Shown here piece by piece: positions 35,885 through 47,938 of a stretch of DNA of 64,000 bases (position 1 is the first letter of the stretch; the number at the start of each line of letters is the position of its first letter). The translations under genes and the position numbers were made by a program. Under the pieces are notes generated by a model. It was given only the letters and a program-made list of their open reading frames with translations, had not been told where the DNA came from and searched no databases. This stretch comes from Aquilaria yunnanensis. Lineage: Eukaryota; Streptophyta; Magnoliopsida; Malvales; Thymelaeaceae. Location of the stretch: positions 114,625,413 to 114,689,412 of the forward strand of contig CM077593.1 in NCBI GenBank assembly GCA_039654915.1. The letters are read 5' to 3'.

Positions 35885-38075
35885 AACGATAACTCAGTCC
35901 TAAAACTTTTAACGTTTTATCAACATAGTCCTAAAACTCATCGACTTACCAAAGTAGTCATAAAACTATGAAATCGTTAGCTTTATTAGTCCTAATTTGG
36001 ATATCTCACTACGTGACAAACAAAAAAGTTGAGGTGGGATATAACGACTATTAAATGCTGACTTATAACCCTTTTTTATATTTTGAGGGTGAGTTTGCAA
36101 TTACACATATAGTTTAGAGACCTAACCTGGCTTTATGAAACCCTAAGCTCCTAACAAAGAAAAAAGGAAACTACACATCTGGTCCATGATTCCTCACTCC
36201 CTGCCCCCCAAAACCCTAACCTCCTCCATCTCCCACCACCACCCTATAAACGCCACTTGAGCTTCCCCGCACATCAACCACTTCTGCCCGTCACTAACAC
36301 TTTAATCCCTCATTGATTCTCAATTTTAGTTTTGAATCAATATTTCCTTTGTTCCTTATTGAACCGTCGCTTAGATATTTCCATTGCAAAAATGGGTTGA
36401 CTTTCAATCCTCTTGCAATGGCGATGGTTGGATGGTTGGAAGTAGGGGTGTTCATGGTGCGGTTTATTGCGGTTTAGGGTCAAACCTGTAACCGCACCAC
36501 ATACTAAGCGGTTTCACACTTTAGAAACCGTAACCGCACCACTTTATATACGAATTCAGAAAAAACCAAACCACATAATTGCGGTTTGGTTGCGGTTTTT
36601 TTACGTCAGAAATCCATTAGACTAACTTAGAATAATTAGTATAATCACATAACATAGACAACAAAATTAAATACAATCCAATCCAATCCATAAAATGAAC
36701 ACACACAAGAAATAAAAATATCAAACAAGTCAAAGTTATCATCCTAAACCATACACGCATATGAAACATATTGTTATTGTCTATTTGTTATCACCAAAGC
36801 ACATAAATAAGAAACTCCTTATCTGCAACATTCCAGCATCATAGACTGTCAAAGCAAAGATGTCTTCCTCAAATCTCAATGCCTAGACAATGGTGCCTAA
36901 AATATCATTTACAATCAAACAAAACAATATCAATCTATTATCTTTGAATGAGTTATGAAAACAAAAGTAAAAAAAAAAAAATGCATTCTTACCTAAAAGA
37001 GGAATGGAAGAAAAGCATTTCAATTACCACTGACATTGGGAGTAAAAGATGACTTAGGTGTTTTTGTGGAAAGCTTTGGCAATCATCAACATGTAAATGG
37101 TATCAAAAAAAGTATCAAGACACATATATACTAATTTATTAACCATAGATATAAATAGGTTTGAGGTCTAATGTTAGTAAATAGGGTATTTGAAAGAAAT
37201 AGAAATTAAAAGAGAGGAAAAATAAATAATTAGGTATATAATTTTAATTTATATTTGATTAAACATTACTTATCGGTCCGGTGCGGTTTTTATCGGTTTT
37301 GATATTTAAAAACCATGACCGCACCATATGATATGCGGTTTTAAAATTTCTAAACCCGAACCATAACCAAAACCATATAAAACCGCATAAATTCGGTTTG
37401 GTATGGATTGGTTTATGCGGTTTTGCGGGTTCACCGGATTCCGTGCACACCCATAGTTGGAAGGATAGGCTTAGATGACAACGAATGGGGTGGCTTCTGA
37501 TAGGACTGAAGGTGGGTGGTGGCATTTGATTTCATGGTTCCGATGCTCAAACGCAACGGGTCTAGTGTGGCAAAGCTCCTCTCTTTCAATTTGGCGTCAC
37601 TGCTGACTGGGGACACATGGGAGCAGTGACCACTAGCAAGGCGAGACGCGAGAACGGACTAAAGTGGTTGGCAGCGATGGAGTGACGACAAGGAAGCTCG
37701 AGCGATGTTTCAAGGTTGGCAGCGACAGAGGGAAAAGGATAAGGTTTTGGGAGGCACAAGTGAGGAATTAGGGACCAAAGGTGTAGTTTTCCTTTTTTTT
37801 TTAATAGGAGCTTCAAGTTTCATAATTGTAGTATGGGTTCCTAAACTATATGTGTAATTGCAAACTGACTTTCAAAATAGAAAATGTGGTTATAAGCCAA
37901 CATGTAACGGCTGTTATGTAACATCTCAATTTTTCCGTTTGCCACATAGTGAGACATCCAAATTAAGACTAACAGAACTAACGATTTTATAGTTTTAGGA
38001 CTATTTTTGCAAGTCGATGAGTTTTAGGACCATTTTGGTAAAATGCACAAATTTTAAGGGCTAACTAATATTTTA
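35885..38075. mobile_element. Mutator-like element with ~250-bp TIRs, interrupted by a hAT
   Basis: The left arm (about 35,885-36,150) and right arm (about 37,790-38,075) are inverted repeats. Shared stretches include TCCTAAAACTCATCGACTT, AAATCGTTAG, TAATTTGGAT(A/G)TCTCACTA and TTTGCAATTACACATATAGT. The interior holds about 600 bp of non-repeated, GC-richer DNA (37,456-37,780 and 36,150-36,442) that may be captured, with no recognised family. It is split by the hAT at 36,443-37,455. The exact ends and TSD could not be fixed. Confidence 0.7.
36435..37463. mobile_element. Non-autonomous hAT element nested in the long-TIR element
   Basis: Element 36443-37455 (1,013 bp) has ends TAGGGGTGTTCA and, inverted, TATGGGTGTGCA. 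The 8-bp target duplication gttggaag lies at 36435-36442 and 37456-37463. Subterminal gcggttt and accgcac motifs repeat many times at both ends, the typical hAT transposase-binding clusters. No transposase. Confidence 0.9.
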
Positions 38076-38841
38076 TACTATATTTTTATTAAGTTTTTAT
38101 CTACAACTAACATTATTTGAAAGATAATACTATATCTATAAACTTCTTTTTTAGGAAATAATCATTCTTTTATGACTTTTTTTTTTTCTGTACCTAGACC
38201 AATAAAAGAAGAATTAACAAAAATAAAAAATGTTTGAAATTACATTTTAAGCTTTTTAAATTATAAAGTTTTAAATGGTATAAAGTTAGGTGACTAATCA
38301 CTAGAAATGAAAATAATAAATAAAAAATTATTATACTCTCTCTACAACACTAAATTACTTTAGCATATTATCATTCAAAATATCAATTTAATATTTATTT
38401 TTTTCACCTTTCCTGATTTATGTGCAAAAATTGAAGAGTAAGATTAAAAATAATATACAATTTTTTTTCTTTTACTTAATCTGGTTTCAAACGCAAATAT
38501 TTAGAAGAACTAATGGAGTTGTAGGAGTTGTAATCTATAAGGACAATAGTTGTGTGGTACATTCTCACATATTTATCTATGGAATTTGTTAATATCGATA
38601 CATCATTTCTATAGGTATACCATAAGTATTTAATAATAATATATCTCTTCCTTGTAGACTTGTACAATGCTTATGAATACACAAAAAGTAACTTCTAAAC
38701 TTTTTTTCTACTATCATACATAATTCTCGCTAATTCTACTTTTACTTTAGCTGATAAAAAAAACAGCTAATTTTACCTTTAAAATGTGCATAACATTGAC
38801 ATACTCTTTCCAGTTTTCAATATATAGTACATTTGACTCCC

Positions 38842-40385
38842 TTTTTCCAGGGGTAAAATTCACCATGGGTCACCTAGTTTATTTTTTTGTCCTATCCGGG
38901 TACCTTACCTTTATTTTGTCATAGCGAGATACCTTTGCTCCTATTGCGCATCCTGTTCAACTACTTTCCGTCAAATTGGTCGTTAAATTGGATGAAAAAT
39001 GATGATGTGGCATTAAATAATACTAAAATAAACTTAAAATGATGACTTCAGTCCTCAAACTATTTCAATTACTAATTCTAACCCTTAAAATTTATTTTCT
39101 TGATTTTCGTGTATTGTTCATATGATGAACACAAACACACAAAACCCACATGGATCTGAATCCTTGCCTGTTTTGAATGTTCTTGTTGTTTCGATGTTAC
39201 TGGATTTTTGTTGAGAACATGGATACACCGAAACAACTTTGTTTTTGAGAAAAAGAAGATCTGGTTAAGTTTTTGAAACTAACCAAAATTGCTCGATTTG
39301 ATCTCGAGACTCCCCGGCCACCACCGTCCGTGAAAGTCACCGGTGGATGGCTCGGTTTCGTAGCATCAAGGCCGAAGGTTAATAGCCCCATGGTTTGGAG
39401 GCTTGATTTCGCTTCAACTGGTTTGAATTTTGATTCGTTTCGAATGTGGGTTCATGAAAAGGTTTAAGAACCCTAACACTTATTTTTGAAATTAAGCGTT
39501 ATGTGTGCGAAATTGATCAAAAAGAATTGTTCCATTGTGATAATCGACCTCTGGGGAACAAAACCCATATATTTTTGTTGCCGTTTGACAGCAATAGCGT
39601 CGCCGGAAAAGTCGCGACTTTCGTAGCTTGTTGAGCAGCCTGTGGACGAGAGCCAGCGCCTTTAACGCGATGATCCAGTCCCGCGTCTTGCTCAGCCGCT
39701 TGGAAATGGAAGCACCAGCACAGGTGCCGGAGAGGGAGAGAGTTCGTTGCGAATCGCCTGTAGTCGAGTCGTCGTTCTTAGCATCGAATCCCTGGCAATA
39801 ACGTAAATTCTGGGCCCGATAGCGGTGAGCCTCGGCGAGTTCAGTGGTGGCGGAAACGAGGAGGATGATGAGGGCAATTCGGCGAGGAGTAGGAGACCGA
39901 GAGAAACCAGGTTGAGTTGGCGCCAGCGAGGAGTTCAGCGGCGTCGTATGGCGGCTGGAATGGAAGAATAGTCTGGAATTGTTGGCTTAGGAGTAGCTCT
40001 GGAATCGTCGATTAAACAATTGTACAATTGTTTCTGTGATTTTTGGACAATTACTGCGGAGGACGGGGAGGACGACGTAGAGGTTGAGGGCGACAGAGGA
40101 AGAGGTTGACGGTGGCTAAAATGATTTTGGTGGAAGTTTAAAGGTTAGAATTAGTTATTAGAAAAGTTTAGGGTTCAAAGTTATTATTTTACGTTTATTG
40201 TAGCATTAATTAATGCCACGTCATCAATTTCCGTGAGACTTAACGATGGAATCAACGGAAAGTACTCAGATAGGACACGCGATAAGAGGTAAGATACCTC
40301 GCTAGGACAAAATAAAGGTAAGGTACCCGGATAGGACAAAAAAATAAGCTAGGTGACCCATGGTGAATTTTACCCCTTTTTCCAG
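38842..40385. mobile_element. Pack-MULE with ~200-bp TIRs carrying an ANTH-domain gene fragment
   Basis: The ends at 38850 and 40376 are inverted repeats starting GGGGTAAAATTCACCATGGG, nearly identical for about 70 bp and recognisable for about 200 bp (38850-39060 and 40165-40376). The target duplication is tttttcca(g), 8 or 9 bp, at 38842-38850 and 40377-40385. Long TIRs and a 9-bp TSD fit the Mutator superfamily. The interior carries GC-rich host-gene-like DNA instead of a transposase. It interrupts copy 1 of the duplicated block, whose sequence resumes as ttttcaatacgttatacc. Confidence 0.88.
39625..39715 (-). pseudogene. Fragment of a clathrin-assembly (ANTH/AP180-type) gene
   Basis: On the minus strand the frame reads SKRLSKTRDWIIALKALALV then HRLL, the conserved helix pair of plant ANTH-domain adaptor proteins (family form: R-L-x-K-T-x-x-W-x-V-A-L-K-x-L-x-x-x-H-R-x-L), which bind phosphoinositides and clathrin. 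Only about 30 residues are clear. Upstream and downstream residues do not continue the domain. It lies inside the Pack-MULE TIRs, so capture is the simplest reading. Confidence 0.65.
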
Positions 40386-40899
40386 TTTTCAATACGTTAT
40401 ACCACGTTTATTTTTCATTTTCGCCTGTTTTTGTAACTTTCTTAGTTGGACATGAGCCTTGAGAAAAATGTCATTGTAATTTTAATTAAGAGATAGTGGA
40501 GGAGTTTTCAAGTGGACCAGATTAAAAAGAGAATATAGGCTCCAATTTGTGAAGTTGAACCTCTATAAATTTCGATTCATTCTTTTCTTTATTCTCTATA
40601 AACCTATACTAAGAAAGGACTGACAAAAGAAATTGCCCCATTTGTCGCAAATTCGGTTGTGGTGCCATCATCGCCAGACTAGGAATATATTCAGAGAAAA
40701 GGGATCGACTATCGACTTGGCTGGAGTAAGCTTGGAATGAATTAATTTATACTTGTACTAGACTGAAAACCAAAATCGACAAAAATGGCATGACACCGTG
40801 ATTTTTAACAACTTTTAACCCTATTCCTTTTCAAACAATGGACCCCAATTTGACAGAACAAAAATTGTTGACCAATGAATTGGCAAAAATGGGAAATGA

Positions 40900-41460
40900 A
40901 CTGCCCTTCAATAGGTGGTCGGTTATGGAGGATTTTGTTTCCCGAAAGATGTGAATGATTGCTGCAGCTCCTGACCTTTATTTATTGCTATCGCCTACTT
41001 TTTTCCTCTATATTATACTATATTTTTTTACCATTTGTTTTCTAGTATTGATTACAATCCCCTGGATAAAATTTTATCTAATTTTCCAACTTATGCGTGG
41101 CAGATGTCAATTGGAAAAGGTTTTAAAAGAAATCTGTTAATTTCCCACCCAAATGAATTTTTTTCTTAAAAAAATCTTAGTTTAATATTATAATTACATT
41201 CAGAACATTTGAAAATCTACACTTTTTCTCCATTTCTTTGTATTGTCTAACAACTATTTTTTAAATCTTAATTTAAACTATTTAGTAATTATTTTTAAGT
41301 AATTTTATAGTATTTTTTTATAACTATCTATATTTAAAAAATAAAGTTTTAAATTTGTAACAAGAAAAAAATAATGATTTAAAATGGCTATTAATTTTAA
41401 ATAAATTATTAAATAAATTAAAATTATTAATAAATAGTTATTAAATAGTTTAAATTTAAA
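40900..41460. repeat. Duplicated block, copy 2 (left part)
   Basis: Collinear with 34,990-35,590. It is interrupted at 41,461 by the hAT element and resumes at 45,038. Confidence 0.8.
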
Positions 41461-44400
41461 GTCACAATCTATGTCACATAAAGCGGGAGCGGGAGTGAGA
41501 GCGAGAGCGGGAGCGAGAGCGCGAGTTCGTTAAACTTGAAAAAATATCGAGAGCGGGAACGGCTCGAGAGCGTCACTATATATATATAAGAAGACACAAA
41601 TAAATTGATAGCCTTCAACACTCAAATAATATCTGAAAAATCAAACCTATAAAATAAAGTCCAAACCAAAATGAATTCCAATAGAAATAGTAAAATTAAT
41701 TAGAAATGACTAGCTACTGATTGTTATTCTTTCTCACTCATTTCTAGCCCTCTTGCCACGAGATATTTCCTCTCTTTGTGCTTGAGACAAGTTTGATCTT
41801 ACTTGATCGGAACTTGATGCTTGAGAAGAGTTGCGAATATCATCATCTCCATAAAGAAAAGTGTGATCTTTTCTATGAATTGCCTCCATATCGTTGTCCA
41901 GGACATCATCATATGTAAAATCATCCCAATTCTTATAGGATGATTCATAATCTTCTCTGTAACGCGTCAACAGTCTGTTGTTGTAGTGCACATATACCAA
42001 CAATTCAGCTCGATCTGCATTCAACTTGTTCCTCTTTACATTGTGAATATATGAGTATGTGCTCCAGACCCTCTCAGCACATGAAGTGTTAACGCTTTGA
42101 GAAAGAACCTTGACTGCTAGATTATATAGTTCAGGAGCAGCCACACCATACAAATTCCACCAAGCGATTGCACTCATCATTTTTCTATCTTCGATAGCCT
42201 GAGGTCAAGCAAATACTCCTGTATCACTTGTAAAATCACTAAGTTGTTGACGAATCAGTGGAGTCTCCCGTAAATCATGAACAAGTCGGTCAACCACATT
42301 CAGGTATGTACCTAAAAACAAGGAAAAATATTACTAAGAATAAAGATATATATACTAAAAATATTACTAATAATCAGCCAGCAAATAAATAATGAAAAGT
42401 CAAGTAACATTAACAACAAAATTAAACATACCTTGTACAAATGAATTAGCATGTGGCTTAATCCTCTTTCTTCCACAAGGACTCACCTTACATAGCCAGG
42501 TTTGTGAGTAATAAAATGGAGTAAGCACATAAGCAAGTGTGTGTAGTGGGAGATTCATTTTTCTCCACCGTTCCAAAATCAAATTCTCCACTGTTTTGTA
42601 CAAATCACGATCATTCTGCAAAACTTCTTCAATAGAACCAATCATATCTTCCATTCTTTGATATACCTCCCCAACAACTGCTTTATCAGAATCACAAAAA
42701 CGAATCATTAACCAAATTGGTTTTGTGACAGATAAAATGAATTTTACCTGTCCCCAAAACTCATCATCCAATACCACTTTCTTAACCTGATCATGTTCTA
42801 AGTTTGATCTAGAACTTCCTTTCTTCAGTTCTTCCCACTCATCATTCAAAACCATGGATATCAGAGCATTTTTTACTCGAAAAAGGCACTCCAAAACTGC
42901 ATAGTGATGACCAAATCTAGTTTTCTTCACTTGAATGACATCCAATGCAGAAAAAGTTTTAAAGATACACAGCACAAAGGTATGATTTTTAATATAGTTC
43001 ACAACTCCTTTTGCCTTCTCATAACAATCACTAAAAAATGACAAGCCTGGATGAGATGATTTGGCTAGATCTTTCATAAGAAGACTGAGAGTATGTGCCA
43101 TACAACCAGACCAAAGAATATGATGATGTCTATCTTGAATAATATCTCCAGCGGCCTTATAGTTTGAAGCATTATCCGTCAAAACTTGTACAACATTATA
43201 AGTCCCCACAGTTTCAATAGCCTTAAGTAAAATGCCAGCAATAAATTGTGCATTTTTCTCATCACCAGAACAATCAACAGCATTCAGAAACATAGCCCTC
43301 CCTCCAGAAATAGCCAAAACATTTATCAAAGGTTGGTTCTTAATGTTGGACCAACCATCCGACACTATTGAAACTCCATACTTAGGCCATTGTTCCTTAA
43401 GAGGAATTAAAGCACGATCAATTTTTGTTCTTTCTCTATCAAGTAGCATGGTCCTAATTTTTTCAGAACTAGGAGGCTTATATCCTTTAGGAGCTTCATT
43501 TATTGCTCTCACCACATCAACCCACAAAGGAGATCTAGCAGTATTAAAAGGAATTCCACAACCATAGAAGTACCTAGCAATTATACCATCAGTTTCTTCT
43601 TTGGAAGACAACTTGAACAACTGCCCGATATGCTTCATACTCTGTTCACGTGCCATATTTGTATCATGTGCCGGTGGAACAACCGGTAGATTAACGATAG
43701 GGTTCTTCCTACTACTACTTCCAAATAATTTTTTAGCCTCCTCCTCCTCTTTTTTCAACCCTGCTCTTTCTTGTTTTGTTATCTTGGTGCAAGTGGCTAT
43801 TCCTTGAGCTCGTTGTCCAGGTAACAATCCAATTAAATGAGCTCTTATACGTGAGTATGTTCCCGTATAAGGTTCTACTCTACAACCAAAATTAAAAGTC
43901 CATTTATCCTTCTTATTCTCAATGTATGTCACATACTTTCTCAAAGGTGTAGAGCTCAACTCTTTGCATTGGTCATTAGTATCACCAATGTTTGATTGTG
44001 AATCACTTCTTTCCTCATTGTTATTTTCTTCCATCGAATCTACAAATTCATTGAAAAATATATAAGAAATAATACATATCAATCTCAATTTAGAATAAAA
44101 CAATTGGGTAATCCAATGGAGCATATATGAAAAAAATAGTAAAAAATAATATTACTTAATCACAAAAGAACAAAGCTACAATGCAATTTAGGCTTTTTTA
44201 ATTGGCTTTTGGCTTGTCTGCTTGCTTCAGACGAATAAAACTTTCCACACGTCTTCAGCTTCAGTCTTCGTCTTCTTCAGTCAAACTTTCCAGTTGTGCT
44301 TCATGTTTCAGTCTTCGTCTTCACCAATAAAAATTTCCAGCTGTGCAGGTGCTTCACGTCTTCACCAATAACCATACCACCTTCACATACGTTTGCGCAC

Positions 44401-45037
44401 GGATCAGACTTCGAAATTTCGGATTTCAGAGCCAGCTGCCTGTGGCACTTCTTCCCCCTTCCCGGCACCCCCGCGAAGAGCCAAACAAAGACGCTAACTC
44501 ACCGGCACCGCCGCGGCCGCACAGGAAGTTATTGATTCAATCTTAAAAAGCAAACAAAATATGGACAAAGAACAATGGAATTCAGACGGCAGACCAAAGG
44601 AACAAAATCAATTCACCTGCTATCGCTTCGCACCGACTGTGGCTCTGTTTGTGGAACGAACTTGAACGACTACAAGGCTGCTGCACTACTGCTCTGTTCA
44701 GAATCAGTATTTCAGACCAGCCAGACTTCGTCGAGCGGCTTCGGAATTAGCCAACAAAGCAAGAAAATATTCAAAACTCAGGCCTTTTGGTTTCTTTTTA
44801 GGTTTAGACTTCAACTTAACTTAGGTAAATCAATTCCGTGCTAAAAACACACGAGTCTCTTCTGTTACAATTAGGATTTTTCTGTTAAACGAGTTCACGA
44901 ATTAGAAAGAATTAGAGCGCGCTTTCATAATCATAAAATCGCGAATTGGTGACGCTTGCACTCCAAAAGCGCGAATTGACGCGCTGAACTTCCGGAGCGC
45001 TAGTAAGGAGGACGCTTCGTGTGACTAAGGTCACAAT
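41461..45037 (-). mobile_element. 3.56-kb hAT transposon with transposase and 8-bp TSD
   Basis: Element 41469-45029 has imperfect 17-bp ends CT(A/T)(T/A)GTCACA(T/C)(A/G)AAGCG (41469-41485 and, inverted, 45029-45013; 13 of 17 match). It is flanked by the 8-bp duplication gtcacaat at 41461-41468 and 45030-45037. Subterminal gagcggg/gcgagag clusters (41,490-41,575) and gcgcg clusters (44,915-45,000) are typical hAT features. It contains a transposase reading frame on the minus strand. Confidence 0.92.
41734..44034 (-). pseudogene. hAT transposase (BED-like, DUF659, hAT dimerisation), one internal stop
   Basis: The likely start is MEENNNEERS at 44034; the frame is also open to 44124. In order: a BED-like region (WTFNFGCRVEPYTGTYSRIR followed by AHLIG), degenerate because one of the expected paired cysteines is missing; a DUF659/RNase H-like core with SDGWSNIKNQP, VLTDNASNYKAAG and WSGCMAHTLSL; and a C-terminal dimerisation domain with WWNLYGV and [14 protein letters not shown] short intron at about 42,313-42,434 restores frame (donor ggtatg, acceptor ttttag). 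In the second exon a TGA codon (plus-strand tca at 42205-42207) interrupts the frame between GVFA and PQAIEDRK. The rest is intact, so it has decayed little. A sequencing error or a different splice cannot be excluded. Confidence 0.85.
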
Positions 45038-46600
45038 GTTGATGTTGGACAATAAATAAAAGTTAGGGGGGAAATTATAGAGTTCCAAACCGAACGCCGT
45101 AATATCGTCATTGTTAAGGGCGTAACTGTAAGATGAAGATGACGACCACGACCCTTGGAGTTGGAGAGACAGTTGCAGTAGCTTCTGGGAACGTGGAGCC
45201 GGAGGAGCCAACCAGTGGTGAAGGAAAAGTTATCAGAAACAGTGACGAGCAGAGCATGGGCTCAAGTTGTTACAAAAACCCAAAGAGTCAGAGTCGTACT
45301 GCAGACCCAATTCTAATAAATATTTTTATGTCTTGGACTACATTATGTCACTTCTAGAAAAGGAAACTATATATGCTTTGTTTAAATAATTTATTATTTT
45401 ATATATTATTTTTTTATTTTTATCAATTTTTTATATAGAATTAACATTATTTAAAAGTTAATACGATATCTACCTATTTATTTATTTATTTATACAAAAA
45501 TGCCTTATTCTATTTAAAAGTGAGTAAATGACAATTTATAACCCAACGATGACATAAAACTTTAAAAAACAACATGAACATAAAACTAGCCACAAAAAGG
45601 CTATTCATTTATGTGATACCAAATGAGAGGAAAAGAATCGAGTTAAATCGAACCATTCGGGTAAGCTAGAATAAATATGAGGTACAAAACTCACAAATAA
45701 CTAGAATAAAACCCAGGATAGAATGATAATAACTAAGCAACGGTGGAACCAATCAGATATCAAATACATGAATAAAATTATTTATGAAAATAAAAAAATA
45801 ACCAATAAATCCTAAAAAAGTAAAAACTGATGCTATTCTATATAATCCCCTCTATATCCATTGCCAAACGTCGTGACACTTTAGTAAAGTCAAGATTCCA
45901 GTGAATTCAAGAGAAAACTTAGAACCATTAGTGCCCGCATTCAGTTGAAGATCTATTTTGTGGAGTCTTGAATCACTTTGGAGCACCAAGATTTGAAAGA
46001 AATTGCATCTACCATAATATCCAACAGATAATGTCGAACAATGTCAGTCAAATAATAAAAGAAACGAAAGTAAACCGGTCAAATCTGGATTGAAGTCCAA
46101 ATCTGACTGAAAACGGCTGATGATAGTAAGAGAGGCAATAGAAAATTAGGTTTGGGGAGAGAGGAGTTTGCGGCCGAGAAGAATATGTCAATTATAGTTC
46201 AATACTATATTTATTTATCAATCATTTGAATAAACTTCTTTTTAGTGAATAATCAATTTTTAATGAATTTTTCCATACCTAGGGCAATAAAAGAAGAATT
46301 AATAAAAATAAAAATTTTATGTACTTTTTGAGCTTTTTAAAGTATAAAGTATTAAAGATATAGAGCTAAGTGGCTAATCACTAGAAATGAAAATAATGCA
46401 TAAAATAATTCATTATCCTTTCTCTATAACACATTCTTTGCAATATTTATGTAAAATTTTTATATTCACTAAATTAATTTTTCATATTACCCTTCAAACT
46501 ATCTATTTAATATTTACTTTGTTTTTCATCTTTTTTTATTTATGTACAAAATTGAAGAGAAAAAGTAAAAATAATACACAATTTTTTCCTTGTACTTACG
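45038..46600. repeat. Duplicated block, copy 2 (middle part)
   Basis: 45,038-45,310 matches 35,590-35,850. 46,190-46,600 matches 38,110-38,465 (aataaaagaagaatta, ggctaatcactagaaatgaaaataat). The stretch 45,520-46,190 has no partner in copy 1 and is probably another insertion or a copy-1 deletion; no gene seen in it. Confidence 0.7.
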
Positions 46601-46929
46601 TCAATTTGTTTTAATATAAGTCAACTGACTTATTTTTACTTTTTACATATTTTTTACTTGAAACCAATTTCATTTGAAAGTCAATATTATATGAATGTAA
46701 TAATACATTTGAAAGTAAATTTTTATGATACTGTTAAATTTTTATGAATTTTTCAATGCCTTAAATTAGAAAAATTTATAAAAATTTAGTAAAATTATAA
46801 AAATTATATTTTTAATAGATTATTGTAGCTACATAATATTAACCTTTAATTAAAATTAGTTTTGGATATAAAATATATAAAAATAAAAATAAATTAACTT
46901 AAATTAAAACGAGCTGAGTGTTAATTACG
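46596..46929. mobile_element. MITE, third member of the 32.2-kb family
   Basis: It shares the whole length with the right-hand MITE at 32.5 kb. Ends are degenerate inverted repeats around ttttaatataagtcaac and taacttaaattaaaa. The 5-mer ttacg on both sides (46596-46600, 46925-46929) is a possible target duplication. Confidence 0.6.
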
Positions 46930-47068
46930 GTTGCAGACCCAAAATGTTTGAAAGATCTGACAGAGCAGCAGGAGCCATAATATATAAGGATAATAGTTGT
47001 ACAGTACATTCTTACGCGTTTTACTTATTTTTGGATTTGCTAATATTTGTACGTCATTTCATTTCTGG

Positions 47069-47624
47069 CGTATGAGTAGAGGTGTTCATCCCCTTGGATT
47101 CGAGTGGAACAATTAGATTTATTTTCAGTTTTTGTAAATTTGATCTAAATCATCTGAATTATATATTAAAATTTATTTAAATAATCTTAATTATATTATT
47201 TTTTTTATTTTTATACAAATTATTTAAATTATAATTTATTCATTTTTTATAATTTGATACATTTTTAATTGAAACTAAACACATAGTAATTGAAAAAAAT
47301 ATAACTTAAAAAAATATGATAAAATTAAAAATATTTCATTTTATACCTAAAGTTAAGGGTTGATTCATAATATATAGTATAAACTTAAACAAAAATGACC
47401 TTATATATGTAGGGTTAATAAATATAATTATAAAATATATATTACTTTTTGATTTATTTAGTTTGTTTAGTTTTAAGCTTTGAAATCAATAACTAATCCA
47501 ATAACCAAATAAAAAATTCAATTTTGATCAACTTCAAGCCGAATAACTTAACCATTTGTTTAATCCAAATAATCTATTTGGATTATTCAATTTTATCAAA
47601 ATAATGGACAACCCTACATATGTG
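47069..47624. mobile_element. Small non-autonomous hAT element in copy 2
   Basis: Element 47077-47616 (540 bp) begins TAGAGGTGTTCATCC and ends, inverted, TAGGGTTGTCCATTA. The flanking 8-mers cgtatgag and catatgtg agree at 6 of 8 positions. Copy 1 is uninterrupted at the matching place (near 38,618-38,630), which supports a real insertion. Confidence 0.7.
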
Positions 47625-47938
47625 TAACTAATAATAGTATATCTCTCGCTTGTAAATTTATATAATACTTTTGAATATAGAAAAATTCTAAACACTCTTT
47701 TTTTCAAGTATCTTACAAAATCCTAACTAATTCTACTTTTACTTTAGAAGATAAAGAAGAAAGCTAATTTTACTTTTAAAATGTACGTACCATGACCCAC
47801 TCTTTCCAGTTCCAGTATGTTGTACCACGTTTATTTTCCGTTTTGGCCTTTCTTGTTACTTTGCTGATCTATATTTTCAGTTGTTATATGAATAAGTTTG
47901 TTACTGAGTCTGAGCTCTTGGCATCTTAAACATCAAAC

